DNA of 64,000 bases from CAYOHY01 sp964403885 (GCA_964403885.1 CAYOHY010000005.1:1-64000); one strand, 5' to 3'. Positions 34,673 through 42,820 are shown, counted from the first letter of the stretch. A program made the numbers and translations. Notes: generated by a model from the letters alone, not told the origin.

Positions 34673-36661
34673 ATGTCGCTCGGGAAGCGCGTCGGCCTGA
34701 TGCTCAAGATCACGGCAGGCTTGCTGGCGGCGTTCTTCGTCGTCACGCTGGCGGCCGGCATCTACCTGCTCCAGCTGTCCCAGACGCTGCCTGATCTCCA
34801 AGTGGAGCGCACCACCGCGCGCACGCCTCAGACGTCCATCGTCTATGCCGCCGACGGCACCGTGCTGGCCCAATGGCACGGGGAGCAGGACCGCACGATC
34901 GTTCCGTTCAAGGACATGCCACTCCACCTGCGTGAAGCCGTCGTCGCGATCGAGGACCAGAGGTTCTATCAGCACAACGGCGTGGATCTGGAGGGCATCG
35001 CCCGAGCGCTTCGCACGAACGCCGGATCGGGTGAGGTGCGACAGGGTGGTTCGACCATCACCCAGCAGCTCGTCAAGATCCTGTTCACCGACGGCGAGCG
35101 CACGCTCACTCGCAAGATCCGCGAGGCACTGCTCGCCTATGAGCTCGAGTCCAAGGAGAACAAGGACCAGGTGCTCGGCACCTACCTGAACACCGTCTAC
35201 TTCGGCGGCGGGGCCTACGGTGTGGAGAGTGCGTCCCAGCACTACTTCGGCAAGAAGACCGCATCGCTGTCGCTCCCGGAAAGCGCACTGTTGGCGGCGG
35301 TCATCCGCTCGCCTGCGCGCTACAGTCCCGTTGCTGAACCGCAGGAAGCGCGCAGGCGGCGAAACCTTGTCCTGTCGGAGATGCGCAAGCAGGGCTACAT
35401 CACCGAGGAGCAGGAGATCTCGGCTGCGAGGACGCCGCTCAAGCTCGCGCCTCCGCGTGACATCCCCCAAGTCGCCCCGTACTTCGTCGAGTACGTGAAG
35501 CAGGATCTCATCGAGCGCCTGGGGGCCGACAAGGTGTACGGCGGCGGGCTCAGGGTCTACACGACGCTCGAGCCAGACATCCAGAAAGCAGCCGAGAAGG
35601 CTGCGCGTCAACTGTCCGGACCCCGTGATCCCGAGGTTGCCATCGTCGCGGTTCGCCACGACGATGGCTCGGTGTTGGCGATGGTCGGCGGACGCGACTT
35701 CGCGAAGAACCAGTTCAATCTGGCCGCCCAAGGACGTCGACAGCCCGGATCGGCCTTCAAGCCCTTCGTGCTTGTCGCCGCGCTCGAAGAAGGCATCCGA
35801 CCTCAGCAGAGATTCTCCTCGTCGCCGTACTCCGTCCGCGTCAAAGACGGGGTCTGGAACGTGCAGAACTACGAGAACACCTATACGCACGGGAGCCTGT
35901 CGTTGCAGGCCGCGACCAACTGGTCGGTCAACGCCGTCTACGCGCGGCTCATCATGATGATCGGGCCGGCGAAGGTGGTCGAGACGGCGAAGCGACTGGG
36001 CATCAAGAGCCCGCTTGAGCCCAATCCGGCGATCGCTCTTGGTGGTCTGAGCAGGGGAGTCTCACCGCTGGAGATGGCGTCTGCCTACGGCACGTTGGCG
36101 AGCGGCGGCATGCGAGTCGAGCCCAGCGGTATCGCGCGTGTCACGGACACGCGAGGCAAGACGCTCTACGAGCCGGCGCGCGGCGCGAAGCGCGTCTTGG
36201 ACAAGGGTGTCGCGGTTCAAGCGTCGCTCATGCTCCACGACGTGGTCGAGCAGGGCACGGGAACCGCCGCGCGGATCGGCAGCTGGACCGCGGGCAAGAC
36301 CGGAACCACGCAGTCGTATCGTGACGCGTGGTTCGTCGGGTGGTCCGGGGACGTCTCCTCCGCCGTCTGGGTCGGATACCCTGAGGCACAGGTCGACATG
36401 ACGAACGTTCACGGCATCAAAGTGACGGGAGGTAGTTTCCCGGCCAAGATATGGGCGCAGTTCATGCGAGGGGCGACGACCGCACGTTCACGCGCCGTCA
36501 CGCCGCCAAGTCCCCAGGGGTCAGACGGTTCGACCGGGAATCAGGTCCTCGTGCGGATATGCCAGGACAGTATGAAGCTGGCCAACAAGCGCTGCCCCAA
36601 CACGGTCGAGATCTACCTCGCGCCCGAGATGGTGCCGCGGAACACCTGCACGCTGCACTAG
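34673..36661 (+). CDS. Class A penicillin-binding protein
   Basis: This bifunctional peptidoglycan synthase has 662 residues. The start is ATG 34673, set by AAGGAGGAG at 34661-34669. It has a membrane anchor (about 10-35) and a glycosyltransferase GT51 domain with EDQRFYQHNGVD and QGGSTITQQLVK. The transpeptidase domain has PGSAFKPF (SxxK nucleophile), SVN and KTGTTQ. A short Cys-containing tail (VRICQDSMKLANKRC, then NTCTLH) may form disulfides outside the cell. It polymerises and cross-links glycan strands. A J-domain gene follows after 14 bases. Confidence 0.95.
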   Translation: MSLGKRVGLMLKITAGLLAAFFVVTLAAGIYLLQLSQTLPDLQVERTTARTPQTSIVYAADGTVLAQWHGEQDRTIVPFKDMPLHLREAVVAIEDQRFYQHNGVDLEGIARALRTNAGSGEVRQGGSTITQQLVKILFTDGERTLTRKIREALLAYELESKENKDQVLGTYLNTVYFGGGAYGVESASQHYFGKKTASLSLPESALLAAVIRSPARYSPVAEPQEARRRRNLVLSEMRKQGYITEEQEISAARTPLKLAPPRDIPQVAPYFVEYVKQDLIERLGADKVYGGGLRVYTTLEPDIQKAAEKAARQLSGPRDPEVAIVAVRHDDGSVLAMVGGRDFAKNQFNLAAQGRRQPGSAFKPFVLVAALEEGIRPQQRFSSSPYSVRVKDGVWNVQNYENTYTHGSLSLQAATNWSVNAVYARLIMMIGPAKVVETAKRLGIKSPLEPNPAIALGGLSRGVSPLEMASAYGTLASGGMRVEPSGIARVTDTRGKTLYEPARGAKRVLDKGVAVQASLMLHDVVEQGTGTAARIGSWTAGKTGTTQSYRDAWFVGWSGDVSSAVWVGYPEAQVDMTNVHGIKVTGGSFPAKIWAQFMRGATTARSRAVTPPSPQGSDGSTGNQVLVRICQDSMKLANKRCPNTVEIYLAPEMVPRNTCTLH

Positions 36662-36675
36662 CCCAGGGAGAGGGA

Positions 36676-36960
36676 ATGGATCACTACCGAGTGCTTCAGG
36701 TCACCCGCGATGCGGAACCCGAGGTCATCGAGCGAGCCTATAAGGCCCTTTGCCTCAAGTATCATCCGGACGTCGTGGGTGATTCACCGGCCTCGACCCG
36801 TAGGATGCAAAGGATCAACGAAGCGTATCGGATCCTGGGCTCCCCTGAGCGGAGGCGCGTGTACGACGCCTCGCTTTCCCCTGAGCGCGCTCAGGGGTGG
36901 GACCGCTTCCTTGCCGACGGACTCGTCGGCCTGTTCGCTGATCGCTACATCCGGCGATGA
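36676..36960 (+). CDS. Small J-domain protein
   Basis: This 94-residue protein is almost entirely a DnaJ J-domain: HYRVLQVTRDA, the HPD triad in KYHPDVVGD, and INEAYRILGSPERRRVYD. It lacks the Gly/Phe, zinc and substrate-binding parts of full DnaJ, so it is a specialised DnaK co-chaperone. The start is ATG 36676 with GGGAGAGGG just before. It is probably co-transcribed with the PBP gene. Confidence 0.88.
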   Translation: MDHYRVLQVTRDAEPEVIERAYKALCLKYHPDVVGDSPASTRRMQRINEAYRILGSPERRRVYDASLSPERAQGWDRFLADGLVGLFADRYIRR

Positions 36961-36976
36961 GGCCTCGCCGGATCTC

Positions 36977-38128
36977 CTAGCGCCCGCGCCCTCTGGTTGC
37001 GAACTTCGCGATCGCGGGAACCTTGAGCCCGATGACCTGCGGCGGGCACAGCTCCTGGCAGCAGTAGCAGCGTATGCATGTCGAGTAGTCGAACGCCGGC
37101 CCGTCTTCGCCCACGACGATGGCGCCCACAGGGCACGACTGCTCGCACTTCTTGCACCGGGTGCACCCGGCGGGTCTCTCGAGGATCGGGCGTGCGGTGG
37201 TCCAGGCGCGCAGGCGCGGCCCCAGCCATGCGGGCATCATGGACGACAGGTCGCGCGCAGGTAGCTCGAACCCGTCGGGCGCGAGCTCACGCCAGTCCGC
37301 GCCCACGACGGTAACCTCGTCCACTGACTTGGGACCCAAGCCGCGGTTGGCGGCCGCCTTGTTGGAGTACACCTCCATGGGGTCGAGGCCGGCCATCGCC
37401 GAGGCCACCACATCAAGTGACACGCTGTCGGCGGATGCGATGAGCGCGCCCACCTTGCGCGGCGTGCCTCCTGCGGGGCCCTCGCCCTCCATGCCAACGA
37501 CCGCGTCCATCACGGCGAGTGTTGGCCGGCATGCGAGCATCAGGTCGATCAGCATCGACCCGAAGTCGTCGCGGTCGGGAACCTTGAGGTGATACTGGGC
37601 CTTCTCGAGGCCGGGAATGCAGCCGAACAGGTTCTTCACGGCGCCCGTGAACATCATGAATCCGTGCGTCTTGAACTTGGGCACGGTGATGAGCACGTCG
37701 GCATCGATCACCGCTCTGCCCAGAGTGAACGTGTTGTAGAGCTTCGCCTCGGAACAGGTGCCTCGTGCGCAATCGTCGTCGAACAGCACCAGCTCGACGC
37801 CCTCCTCGGCGCACACGGCTCCGATGCCGCTGTCCTCCCAGACGCGCTTGACCTGCGCGGGAGTGTTTGGCCCACCGGGGCTGTCACCCACGATCGGTGT
37901 GCCCCCGGCCGCCCGTACGGATCGGATGAGGGCTCGCACGACCTCGGGGTGTGTGGTGACCGCGCGTTCAGGAAGTGCTCGCGAGAGCAGGTTCACCTTC
38001 AGCAGGACGCGCTGGCCTTCACTGACGAACGCCGCCATCCCCCCGAGTGGGGAGAGGGCGGCGTTCAGTGACTCTTCGACTGTGGCGCGATCGTAGTCGT
38101 CGCATCGCGCGATGCTCACGGTATCCAT
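36977..38128 (-). CDS. DUF362 protein with C-terminal 2[4Fe-4S] domain
   Basis: This 383-residue protein has the DUF362 domain (about 1-280) with LLKVNLLS, VGDSPGG, ITVPKFKTHGF and GAVKNLFGCIPG. A C-terminal ferredoxin module follows with CTRCKKCEQSCPVGAI and CIRCYCCQELCP. It is probably a redox or Fe-S-handling protein of anaerobes. The reaction is not known. There is no signal peptide. It ends 16 bases from the convergent J-domain gene. The next gene upstream on the same strand, the selenoprotein candidate, ends 27 bases before it, so the two could be co-transcribed. Confidence 0.87.
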   Translation of the reverse strand: MDTVSIARCDDYDRATVEESLNAALSPLGGMAAFVSEGQRVLLKVNLLSRALPERAVTTHPEVVRALIRSVRAAGGTPIVGDSPGGPNTPAQVKRVWEDSGIGAVCAEEGVELVLFDDDCARGTCSEAKLYNTFTLGRAVIDADVLITVPKFKTHGFMMFTGAVKNLFGCIPGLEKAQYHLKVPDRDDFGSMLIDLMLACRPTLAVMDAVVGMEGEGPAGGTPRKVGALIASADSVSLDVVASAMAGLDPMEVYSNKAAANRGLGPKSVDEVTVVGADWRELAPDGFELPARDLSSMMPAWLGPRLRAWTTARPILERPAGCTRCKKCEQSCPVGAIVVGEDGPAFDYSTCIRCYCCQELCPPQVIGLKVPAIAKFATRGRGR

Positions 38129-38155
38129 GCCGTGAGTCTAGCGCAGTCGCAAGGA

Positions 38156-38500
38156 TCAGGCTTGTGCCTGCTCGCGCTCGAGCAACTTGTTGTGAACCGC
38201 GCGAAGTATCGCCGGGTAGCTTACGGCTCCATCGTAGACGGCAAGTCCGTCGACGCATGTGACGGGGAAGAGCAGTCCCTTGGTCTGAATCTCTTCGATC
38301 ATCTGGCCGTGCGCCTGCTGCACATCGGGCGACTCGGCGTTGTAGTAGAGGATCTGAGCGTCGTCACCGTAACGGCGTTCGAGCTCGGCGCGGATGATGG
38401 CCGTGATCTCCTCCGGAGACCAAGAGGGGCCTCATCCACCGGAGAAGCATTCGGTGGCGGTGGGGACGTCGAACACCTCGACGATGACGGGATCAGGCAT
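38156..38500 (-). CDS. ArsD-like thioredoxin-fold selenoprotein (TGA at codon 23 read as Sec)
   Basis: Reading from ATG 38500 gives 22 codons, then TGA (38434-38432), then 91 more codons in the same frame to a TGA at 38158-38156: 114 residues in all. The joined product starts VIVEVFDVPT and carries ECFSGG-U-GPSWSPEE. It continues with FPVTCVDGLAVYDGAVSYP. This matches the ArsD pattern (CCSTGVCGPSVDPE and a later PLVLVDG), with Sec23 in the place of the ArsD Cys18 and C18 in the place of Cys13. The frame downstream of the TGA has normal local codon use and protein-like sequence. AGGAGG precedes the ATG. Its role is probably thiol/selenol redox or metalloid binding. A point mutation from TGC/TGT to TGA is the alternative. 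Confidence 0.78.
38399..38431 (-). promoter_or_regulatory. Candidate bacterial SECIS element
   Basis: Directly after the in-frame TGA, GGCC (nt 1-4) can pair with GGCC (nt 30-33). UGGUCUC (nt 10-16) can pair with GAGAUCA (nt 22-28), closing a CGGAG loop. Size, distance from the UGA and a G early in the loop fit known bacterial SECIS helices. This is hand folding only. Confidence 0.5.
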
Positions 38501-38508
38501 GAGGCCTC

Positions 38509-38712
38509 CTAGGCGAAAGTGATGGCGCCGCCGGCGCACACCCGGACGCACGCACCGCACCCGGTGCACTTGTCTTGGTCGATAGCGTACCCGTTGGCAC
38601 CCGGGCGCGCTCCGCCCGGAATGGGTGTGATGGCACCCTTGGGGCACACGCGCCTTGCAGGGCACCCCGGCGATCGGTCACAGCGGGCGACATCGATGGT
38701 GACGGCTGGCAT
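38509..38712 (-). CDS. Small 2[4Fe-4S]-type ferredoxin
   Basis: This 67-residue protein starts at ATG 38712 with CAGGAG before it. The second cluster motif is classic (CTGCGACVRVC). The first is stretched (CDRSPGCPARRVCPKGAI) with only three Cys before the Pro, so cluster one may be altered or use another ligand. It is the first gene of a two-gene operon; the selenoprotein starts eight bases after its stop. It could pass electrons to or from the selenoprotein's thiol/selenol pair. Confidence 0.85.
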   Translation of the reverse strand: MPAVTIDVARCDRSPGCPARRVCPKGAITPIPGGARPGANGYAIDQDKCTGCGACVRVCAGGAITFA

Positions 38713-38764
38713 TCGAACGGTCTCCTGGTTCGTCGGCTGGCGGATTCGACCGCCGTTACAGGGG

Positions 38765-38793
38765 AGTATACCCACGGGGGTATGAAAGCGCAA
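38765..38793 (-). promoter_or_regulatory. Promoter with embedded CsoR/CstR-type operator
   Basis: On the minus strand TTGCGC (38793-38788) and TATACT (38770-38765) are spaced by exactly 17 bp. The palindrome ATACCC-N4-GGGTAT (38768-38783) fills the spacer and overlaps the -10 box. This sequence class is used by CsoR/RcnR/CstR (DUF156) repressors that sense Cu(I), other metals or persulfides. No such repressor gene is in the window. Confidence 0.65.
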
Positions 38794-38886
38794 CCTGTGC
38801 CAACACGTGCTCGGGTAGCGACCCGAGCGCGGCGCGGTGATAGTATGAGCGACGATGCAGTAGGTTTCCTGTCGAGTGGAGGACCG

Positions 38887-40047
38887 GTGGCGAGCAAGCG
38901 TTCAATCGGAGTTACCAGGCGTCGACTCATGCTTGTGATGGGTTCTGCCGGGTTGGCTATCGGTGCTCTGTTCCCGCTGCTGGCGCGGTTCTTCGTCGAG
39001 CCCAAGAGCCCCTCGGCGTTCTTCATGTTCTGGGGTCTGTGCATCGTTGCCGGTGTCGCGCTGGGTATCGTGTGTGCGCTTCTCTCCGCCCGCGTGGGCG
39101 AGCGCATGTTCCAGTCTGTGCTGACACAGGCCCAGTCCAGGTTCGGCATCGCCGCCGACCAGAGCGGCGACGCCGATGACCTTCAGAACGAGACTCTGAG
39201 GCTCATCGGCGAGGTGACCAGCATGCTTGGTCAGGTCAAGGCGGTGAACAACGACATCCGCGCACTCACCTCCGAGGTGCTTGCCGCCACCGAGCAGCAG
39301 GCTTCGGGTGCAGCACAGCAGGCGGCCGCAGTCACCGAGACGAGCGCCACGGTCGAGGAGCTCGCTCAGACCTCCAAGCAGATCGCCGACAACTCGCAGT
39401 CCGTCGCAGCCATCGCAGAGCGCACGCTCGCATCGGCCGAGGACGGCATGCAGGCCGTGGCCGACACCGTCGCCGGCATCGAGGAGATCCGCGAGAGCAC
39501 CCAGGTCGCCTCGGACCGCATCCTTGCGCTGGGCGAGCGCAGCCAAGAGATCGGCCGCGTGCTCGTCATCATCGACGACATCGCCGAGCAGACCAAGATC
39601 CTCGCGCTGAACGCGGCCATCGAGGCCGCGCGTGCGGGCGAGGCCGGCAAGGGCTTCGCCGTCGTCGCTGAGGAGATCCGCAAGTTGGCCGACTCCGTGA
39701 CGGAGTCGACCTCCGAGATCGGCCGCGTCGTTCGCGAGATCCAGTCGAGCGCAGGGTCGCTCGTCATGTCGACGGAGCGCGCGCAGAAGAAGGTCGAAGA
39801 GGGCAAGATGCAGGCGCGTCGCACCGCGGATTCACTCGACAAGATCGTGCAGCGCGTCGAGGAGACCACGGACTCCGCGAAGCAGATCTCCATCGCCACT
39901 CAGCAGCAGAGGACCGCATCCGACCAGGTGGTCATCTCGATGCGCGAGATGGCCCAGGTCTCGTCGCAGGCCGCCGAGGCGTCCCGTCAGATCCAGGGCG
40001 CCATCAGCGAGCTCAACCGCCTCGCCGACTCGCTGGCGGTGCGCTGA
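38887..40047 (+). CDS. Second methyl-accepting chemotaxis protein, minimal external loop
   Basis: This receptor has 386 residues from GTG 38887, chosen for GGAGGA at 38878-38883; ATG 38845 in the same frame overlaps a -10-like TAGTAT. Two membrane helices (about 12-35 and 45-68) are joined by about eight residues, so there is no ligand domain. No HAMP is obvious. The signalling coiled coil carries EQTKILALNAAIEAARAGE. It is far from the che operon but should use the same CheA/CheW. It lies divergent from the ferredoxin/selenoprotein operon and overlaps ridA by one base (TGATG). Confidence 0.9.
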   Translation: MASKRSIGVTRRRLMLVMGSAGLAIGALFPLLARFFVEPKSPSAFFMFWGLCIVAGVALGIVCALLSARVGERMFQSVLTQAQSRFGIAADQSGDADDLQNETLRLIGEVTSMLGQVKAVNNDIRALTSEVLAATEQQASGAAQQAAAVTETSATVEELAQTSKQIADNSQSVAAIAERTLASAEDGMQAVADTVAGIEEIRESTQVASDRILALGERSQEIGRVLVIIDDIAEQTKILALNAAIEAARAGEAGKGFAVVAEEIRKLADSVTESTSEIGRVVREIQSSAGSLVMSTERAQKKVEEGKMQARRTADSLDKIVQRVEETTDSAKQISIATQQQRTASDQVVISMREMAQVSSQAAEASRQIQGAISELNRLADSLAVR

Positions 40048-40505
40048 TGTCGACCGTCGCCGATCGCCTTGAAGACGCAGGCCTCACGCTTCCGGCTGCA
40101 CCGATGCCCGCCGGCGCCTACGTGCCTGCCGTGCTGTCAGGCACGCTGGTCTTCACATCGGGGCAGCTTCCCATGCGCGACGGCGCGCTCATGACCACCG
40201 GCATCGTTGGCGCCGAGGTGTCTGCGGAGACCGCGTTCGACTGTGCCCGCCAGTGTGCGCTCAACGCGCTCGCGGCAGCCGCCACCGTGTGCGACCTCGA
40301 TCGCGTCGTGCGCGCCGTCAAGCTCACCGGTTACGTGGCCTCGGCCGACGGCTTCACCGCGCAGCCCGGGGTCATCAACGGTGCCAGCGAGGTGCTCGCG
40401 ACCGCCTTCGCGGAGTGCGGCGCTCATGCACGCGAGGCTGTTGGCGTGGCACAGCTCCCCCTGGGTGCGCCCGTCGAGGTCTCGATCGTGCTCGAGATCG
40501 GCTGA
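40047..40505 (+). CDS. RidA/YjgF family protein
   Basis: This 152-residue protein has the family core: TLVFTSGQLPMRDG, NALAAAATVCDLDRVVRAVKLTGYV and FAECGAHAREAVGVAQLPLGAPVEVSIV. RidA relatives hydrolyse reactive enamine/imine intermediates made by PLP enzymes. The Arg and Glu positions look conserved near GAHAREAVG. Coupling to the receptor gene by overlap is odd; no functional link is obvious. Confidence 0.92.
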   Translation: MSTVADRLEDAGLTLPAAPMPAGAYVPAVLSGTLVFTSGQLPMRDGALMTTGIVGAEVSAETAFDCARQCALNALAAAATVCDLDRVVRAVKLTGYVASADGFTAQPGVINGASEVLATAFAECGAHAREAVGVAQLPLGAPVEVSIVLEIG

Positions 40506-40533
40506 TTTACCCACCCGTTCGCCCCCTCGTTCG

Positions 40534-40565
40534 GTTGTAGACGCGCGGGAACTCTTATAGAGTTC
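40534..40565 (+). promoter_or_regulatory. Promoter of the 24-haem cytochrome with palindrome on the -10
   Basis: TTGTAG (40534-40539) and TATAGA (40556-40561) are spaced 16 bp. The palindrome GAACTC-TTATA-GAGTTC (40549-40565) covers the -10 box and could be a repressor site. It lies 70 bp before the start codon. Confidence 0.5.
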
Positions 40566-40634
40566 TCATGGAATGCCGCGCGACGGTCGCCGGCACGCGC
40601 GTCGCGTGTAAGAACTAGCGAGGAAGAGGTGCGT

Positions 40635-42761
40635 ATGGCGAAGATCTCCCTAGCCGGGTTCAAGGACCCGGTTCGCCGACCGCGATACATCATCTGGACC
40701 GGCGTCGCCGTCCTGGTGCTGGCCGCGGTCATGATCGTGGCCCTGGGGGTGACTTCCACCCGCTGGTTCTGTTCCGAGGGCTGCCATAAGGTCCAGGACG
40801 ACACCATCATCGCCTACTCGCACTCCTCGCACTCAGAGATCTCGTGCATGGCGTGCCACATGCCCGTCGGCGCGAACCCCGTGATCTTCATCCTGCACAA
40901 GGCTGAGGCGCTCGGCGAGCTCTATATGACCGTCACTGACAACTTCGAGCTCCCGCTGAACGGCGAGTCTGAAGTCTCGCTCACCATGAAGCAGACTCAG
41001 TGCACCCAGTGCCATAACCTCGAGAACAGGCCGATCACGCCCAGCAAGGGCATGAAGATCGACCACAAGGTTCACTCTGAGATCAACGCATCGTGCCCGG
41101 TGTGTCACAACCGCATCGCGCACCGCGAGGACTTCAAGCTCACTCTGACCGACCCCAAGACCGGCGAGCCCAACAAGAAGCACAACGACTTCATGTCGAT
41201 GACCGCGTGCTTCCGTTGCCACAGCCAGGACAAGGGTTCGGAGGCGCCGGGCGCCTGCTCCGCGTGCCACACGCCGGGCTTCGAGCTCAAGCCGCCGTCG
41301 CACAAGACCTCCGACTTCTTCCCCAAGGGTCACGGCGAGATGGCGAAGGAGGCCCAGGCGGAGTCCGCCAAGGCCAAGGCTGAGCACGCCAAGAAGCTCG
41401 CCGAGGAGGGCAAGGCCGAGGGCAAGGACGTCAACGAGGTCATCGCCGAGCAGCGCAAGGGCGAGACCGAGGAGGGCGCCAGCATCGGCGAGGAGCTCCC
41501 CACCGTCGAGTCGGTCTACTACTGCGCCACCTGCCATACCGATCAGTTCTGCGTGAACTGCCACGGTATGGAGATGCCGCACCCGGCCGAGTTCAAGGAG
41601 CCCAAGGACGTCAAGGACCCCAACGGCCACCCGGTGATGTCCAAGACCAAGGCTGACAAGTGCCAGATGTGCCACCAGCCCAAGAAGACCCAGTTCTGCA
41701 ACGAGTGCCACCACGGCAAGGCCGTCGGCTACGAGTACAACAAGGCCGTCGCGTGGACCACTCAGCACCCCAAGGCTGTCCAGAAGTCCGGTGTGAAGTC
41801 CTGCACCGCCAAGTGCCACAGCCCCAAGTTCTGCGTGGATTGCCACACCGGCCGCAAGGTCGTCCCGTCGTCGCACCGTGCCGCGGGTTGGGTCAAGACC
41901 GCCAAGAAGACCGTGACCGTCTACGGTCAGACTCCTGCGGCTCCCTCGGCCAAGCACGCGCTCGAGGCGCAGAAGTCGATCGAGTCTTGTGAGGTATGCC
42001 ACGGTGCCGGCGGCACCCAGGCGGCCTTCTGCAAGGCCTGCCACAAGGCTGAGATGCCGCACCCGGCAGAGTTCAAGAAGAACCACATCAACGGTCGTAA
42101 GACGCCCGCGGTGTGCACGAACTGTCACAACTGGAAAGAGCTGTGCAGCAACTGCCACCACATCGGTGCGTCCTACACCCGTCCGTGGACCGCGGTGCAC
42201 GGCGCGTCGGTCAACAAGAACGGTGCGACCGACTGCCTCAAGTGTCACGGCGGCGAGTCCGGTACGGACAAGTCGTTCTGCGTGAAGTGCCACACGGCCC
42301 GCAAGGTCAAGCCTGCCTCGCACCGTGCAGCCAAGTTCGTGCGCGACTACAGCGCCAAGGATGCCGTGCACGTCCAGCTCTACACCAAGGACGGCGAGGT
42401 GTGCACCTACTGCCACAAGGGCGACGCGGCCAAGCTGCCGACGTCCACCTTCTGCCAGGGTTGCCACAAGCTCCCGATGCCGCACCCCGAGGGCTTCGGC
42501 GCCAAGGGCAAGGGCAACGGCGGCGAGCACCAGAAGCTGCTGAAGTCCAAGAAGACGAGCAAGGCTGTCTGCGCGAACTGCCACCAGCCCACGTTCTGCA
42601 ACTCTTGCCACCACGAGGGTGCCCCGGCGAACCGCCCGTGGCTCCGCTACCACCCCAACGTGGTCAAGAAGAACGGCGCGACCGGCTGCTTCGACTGCCA
42701 CGCCGAGACGTTCTGCTCGAACTGCCACGTCAACCTGGCGAAGCGTGGTCTGCTGAACTAG
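40635..42761 (+). CDS. Membrane-anchored 24-haem cytochrome, NapC/NirT-like N-terminus
   Basis: This 708-residue protein has a membrane helix (about 19-40) and then 22 CxxCH sites plus two CxxxCH sites (CSEGCH at residue 46 and CTAKCH mid-protein), for up to 24 haems. The start of the haem region resembles NapC/NirT quinol-oxidising cytochromes (CSEGCH, then SEISCMACHMPVGANP). A charged, haem-free Lys/Glu/Ala coiled stretch (about 232-288) separates six N-terminal sites from 18 others. Repeated phrases such as MPHPAEFK and KVxPxSHRAA show internal duplication. It probably takes electrons from menaquinol and sends them through the wall. ATG 40635 is chosen; GTG 40629 is also possible. Confidence 0.92.
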   Translation: MAKISLAGFKDPVRRPRYIIWTGVAVLVLAAVMIVALGVTSTRWFCSEGCHKVQDDTIIAYSHSSHSEISCMACHMPVGANPVIFILHKAEALGELYMTVTDNFELPLNGESEVSLTMKQTQCTQCHNLENRPITPSKGMKIDHKVHSEINASCPVCHNRIAHREDFKLTLTDPKTGEPNKKHNDFMSMTACFRCHSQDKGSEAPGACSACHTPGFELKPPSHKTSDFFPKGHGEMAKEAQAESAKAKAEHAKKLAEEGKAEGKDVNEVIAEQRKGETEEGASIGEELPTVESVYYCATCHTDQFCVNCHGMEMPHPAEFKEPKDVKDPNGHPVMSKTKADKCQMCHQPKKTQFCNECHHGKAVGYEYNKAVAWTTQHPKAVQKSGVKSCTAKCHSPKFCVDCHTGRKVVPSSHRAAGWVKTAKKTVTVYGQTPAAPSAKHALEAQKSIESCEVCHGAGGTQAAFCKACHKAEMPHPAEFKKNHINGRKTPAVCTNCHNWKELCSNCHHIGASYTRPWTAVHGASVNKNGATDCLKCHGGESGTDKSFCVKCHTARKVKPASHRAAKFVRDYSAKDAVHVQLYTKDGEVCTYCHKGDAAKLPTSTFCQGCHKLPMPHPEGFGAKGKGNGGEHQKLLKSKKTSKAVCANCHQPTFCNSCHHEGAPANRPWLRYHPNVVKKNGATGCFDCHAETFCSNCHVNLAKRGLLN

Positions 42762-42783
42762 GCGATCGTGTCACTGCTCGATC

Positions 42784-42820
42784 AAGAGGGGCCCGTCCCG
42801 AGAGGGGGCGGGCCCCTCTT
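42784..42820 (+). terminator. Intrinsic terminator after the 24-haem gene
   Basis: AAGAGGGGCCCG (42784-42795) pairs with CGGGCCCCTCTT (42809-42820), a perfect 12-bp stem. Confidence 0.85.

Noticed and set aside
38156..38500. Reading the ArsD-like gene as a pseudogene or as two separate ORFs
   Set aside because: The frame is unbroken on both sides, conserved motifs span the TGA, and the TGA sits exactly at a known functional Cys. A simple mutation cannot be fully excluded.
38739..38757. A fourth Rex-like site near CGCCGTTACAGG before the ferredoxin gene
   Set aside because: Only the right half resembles the palindrome; the left half has too many mismatches.
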